Shown here: positions 6,725 through 7,683 of the stretch, piece after piece | Numbering within the stretch: the first letter of the stretch is position 1 | Layout: each line of letters opens with the position of its first letter | Assembly (NCBI GenBank): GCA_030598075.1 | Contig: JAUVQP010000071.1 | Span: 1 to 7,683 of the forward strand | Direction: 5' to 3' | Source of the DNA: Miltoncostaeaceae bacterium | GTDB taxonomy: Bacteria > Actinomycetota > Thermoleophilia > Miltoncostaeales > Miltoncostaeaceae | Length of the DNA: 7,683 nt | Translations under genes and position numbers: made by a program | Notes under the pieces: generated by a model | What the model was told of the DNA's origin: nothing | The model's input: only the letters and a program-made list of their open reading frames with translations | The model's database searches: none

Positions 6725-6826
6725 ATGGACACCGAGACAGCGATCGACGCAGTCGCCGAGATCGACGGCCGCCTGCTGGTCATCCTCGACATGCAGCGCC
6801 TCCTCGCAGATCGGGTCCGCCAGTAG
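6725..6826 (+). CDS. 33-residue protein resembling the C-terminal end of CheW
   Basis: ATG at 6725, TAG at 6824-6826, preceded by GAGGAG. The product runs from MDTETAIDAV through AEIDGRLLVILDMQRLL to ADRVRQ. The central part closely follows the pattern at the end of the chemotaxis adaptor CheW, where a (V)DT-x-x-I-x-G-(V/I)-A-x-(V/I)-DGRLLILLD-(L/I)-x-x-L(L) stretch forms the last strands and helix. A normal CheW is about 150 residues. The frame stays open upstream through an ATG at 6689, but that sequence does not look like CheW, so only the last fifth is present. It may be a remnant of a lost cheW, a real microprotein, or chance. The upstream sigma-28-like promoter and strong ribosome binding site argue that it is transcribed and translated. 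It is in the same frame as the M23 gene 27 bases downstream. Confidence 0.5.
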   Translation: MDTETAIDAVAEIDGRLLVILDMQRLLADRVRQ

Positions 6827-6853
6827 GGACCCGAGTCCGAGAGAGCCAGGAGC

Positions 6854-7519
6854 GTGTCTCCCGCGGTACCGGGCGTGGACTCGGTGGCCCCGAGCGGCCT
6901 GCCGGCTACGCTCACGCGCATCTCGGAGATCCGAGGCGCCGCCGTGCCGACGCCTCCCCCCTCGGACGACGGGGGCGCCGCCTTTGCGCTTCCGCGACCC
7001 GACGTCAGCGCGCTGAGCGCGGCGGCGCTCGGCGGATCGGCGGCGTCCACCGGATACTCCGCTCACTCCCTCGGGGGCCTCCCCGGTCCGGGGCCGGCGC
7101 ACCCTGGCATCGCGCCGGCACCGGCCGGCGGCGGGACCGTCCATCCGCTCGCCGGGCAGGGCGAGGTCATAGGCCGCCCCCACGCCGGAACGCACACGCT
7201 GGGCAACTGGCAGAGTGACAACGCCATCGACTGGCGTGTTCCCGAGGGAACCCCGATCTACGCGGTGTCCGACGGCGTGGTCGGCGCGAGGATCGGCCCG
7301 CTCGGATCCAGCGCCTCCCGCTTCGCGGGCGAGCGGCTGACCCTCGAAGCGCCGGGGAACGCCTACTACTACGCGCACCTCAGCGACATCGTGGTCGGAC
7401 CCGGACAGCCGGTGGTTCGCGGCCAGCTCCTCGGATTCAGCGGCTCGGCGAACGGCGTCCCGCACCTTCACTTCGGGCAGCGCGTCGGAGACCCGCTGGC
7501 GGAGCTCGTCGGCCCCTAG
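6854..7519 (+). CDS. M23-family zinc metallopeptidase, possibly flagellum-associated
   Basis: A 221-residue protein with a C-terminal LytM/M23 peptidase domain (about 97-215), which cleaves peptide cross-links of peptidoglycan. Likely metal ligands are His114 in THTLGNW, Asp126 in NAIDW and His206 in the HLHFG motif (204-208), with the catalytic-site His175 in YYYAHLS and His204. VPEGTPIYAVSDGVV (129-143) is the usual strand after the second ligand. The N-terminal 95 residues are rich in Ala, Pro, Gly and Ser with no membrane segment and no Sec or Tat signal. The short LPATLTRISEIRG (16-28) resembles the start of wall hydrolases in some actinobacterial flagellar loci, as far as I recall. GTG 6854 is the first possible start after an in-frame stop; AGGAG sits only 1 base from it and GAGAG 8 bases from it, so the start is uncertain. 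The TAG stop lies inside the left terminal repeat of the adjoining element. Confidence 0.85.
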   Translation: MSPAVPGVDSVAPSGLPATLTRISEIRGAAVPTPPPSDDGGAAFALPRPDVSALSAAALGGSAASTGYSAHSLGGLPGPGPAHPGIAPAPAGGGTVHPLAGQGEVIGRPHAGTHTLGNWQSDNAIDWRVPEGTPIYAVSDGVVGARIGPLGSSASRFAGERLTLEAPGNAYYYAHLSDIVVGPGQPVVRGQLLGFSGSANGVPHLHFGQRVGDPLAELVGP

Positions 7520-7683
7520 TGCCGTGTCAGGAAACCCTTGCCCCGTTCTTCCTCGCTGCAAACCATCGCGGATGCGGTGTCCTCGGTCATCGCCATGGGC
7601 TCAACCATGGCGATGACGCTGCGTCCTTGCCCCGCGGGGTTTTCGCGGCCAGAACACGCCGTGGTTCCCTGACACGGCACTAG
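7516..7683. mobile_element. MITE-like element, 168 bases, with terminal inverted repeats
   Basis: The left end CTAGTGCCGTGTCAGG (7516-7531) is a perfect inverted copy of the right end CCTGACACGGCACTAG (7668-7683). After a one-base offset the repeats continue with AA/TT. If the target site duplication is TA (7517-7518 and 7681-7682), the element proper is 7519-7680; TA duplication is typical of IS630/Tc1-mariner-type elements. There is no room for a transposase. CCTTGCCCCG occurs twice inside as a direct repeat (7536-7545 and 7625-7634). I do not recognise the element by name. Confidence 0.65.
7586..7617. repeat. Perfect 13-base inverted repeat inside the element (hairpin)
   Basis: GTCATCGCCATGG (7586-7598), a 6-base loop GCTCAA, then CCATGGCGATGAC (7605-7617). 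No U run follows on either strand, so it is not a standard terminator. Confidence 0.85.

Noticed and set aside
6599..7561. Open frame of 320 codons on the minus strand, across the M23 gene
   Set aside because: Antisense shadow of the M23 gene; crosses the sigma-28-like promoter and part of the riboswitch, and shows no family features.
7625..7643. CCCCGCGGGG followed by TTTT as a terminator for the M23 gene
   Set aside because: The palindrome has no proper loop, so only about three base pairs would form; four T are too few for a confident call. It may still act weakly.
7520..7683. CRISPR-like or other array in the right end
   Set aside because: Only one pair of terminal inverted repeats, one hairpin and one short direct repeat; no regular repeat-spacer pattern.
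1..7683. tRNA or rRNA genes
   Set aside because: No cloverleaf with a GTTCRA-type T loop or rRNA core sequence seen on either strand.

Overview
The window is very GC-rich, with strong G/C third-position bias and heavy use of GTG and TTG starts. This fits a high-GC actinobacterial-type genome. A deep-branching motile lineage such as Thermoleophilia is my guess, since nothing here proves taxonomy. About 85% of the window is one thiamine operon on the minus strand. The rest is a small divergent plus-strand unit that looks linked to motility, followed by a small repeat-bounded element at the right edge.

Minus strand, in transcription order: a putative promoter (6632-6660); a TPP riboswitch (6541-6626); thiL (thiamine-phosphate kinase); an ABC importer of the ThiXYZ type for a thiamine pyrimidine precursor (ATPase, permease, lipoprotein binding protein); thiO (glycine oxidase); thiS (sulfur carrier); thiG (thiazole synthase); and a ThiE-ThiD fusion that runs off the left edge. 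All seven gene junctions overlap by 4-16 bases, so the whole set is probably translated in a coupled way under one riboswitch. The genes cooperate as follows. ThiO, ThiS and ThiG make the thiazole phosphate. The transporter brings in a pyrimidine precursor. ThiD phosphorylates the pyrimidine, ThiE joins the two halves, and ThiL makes thiamine diphosphate, which feeds back on the riboswitch. thiC, thiF and tenA are not in the window.

Plus strand: at 6658-6684 there is a good match to a sigma-28 (FliA) flagellar promoter with exact spacing. It is followed by a 33-codon gene with a strong ribosome binding site, whose product resembles only the C-terminal end of the chemotaxis adaptor CheW. After that comes a 221-residue M23-type metallopeptidase without a signal peptide, possibly a flagellum-associated wall hydrolase. 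The sigma-28-like promoter overlaps the -35 region of the divergent thi promoter.

Right edge (7516-7683): a 168-base MITE-like element with 16-base perfect terminal inverted repeats, CTAG at both ends (TA duplication possible), and a 13-base perfect internal hairpin. Its left end supplies the stop codon of the M23 gene, and its right end is the last base of the window.
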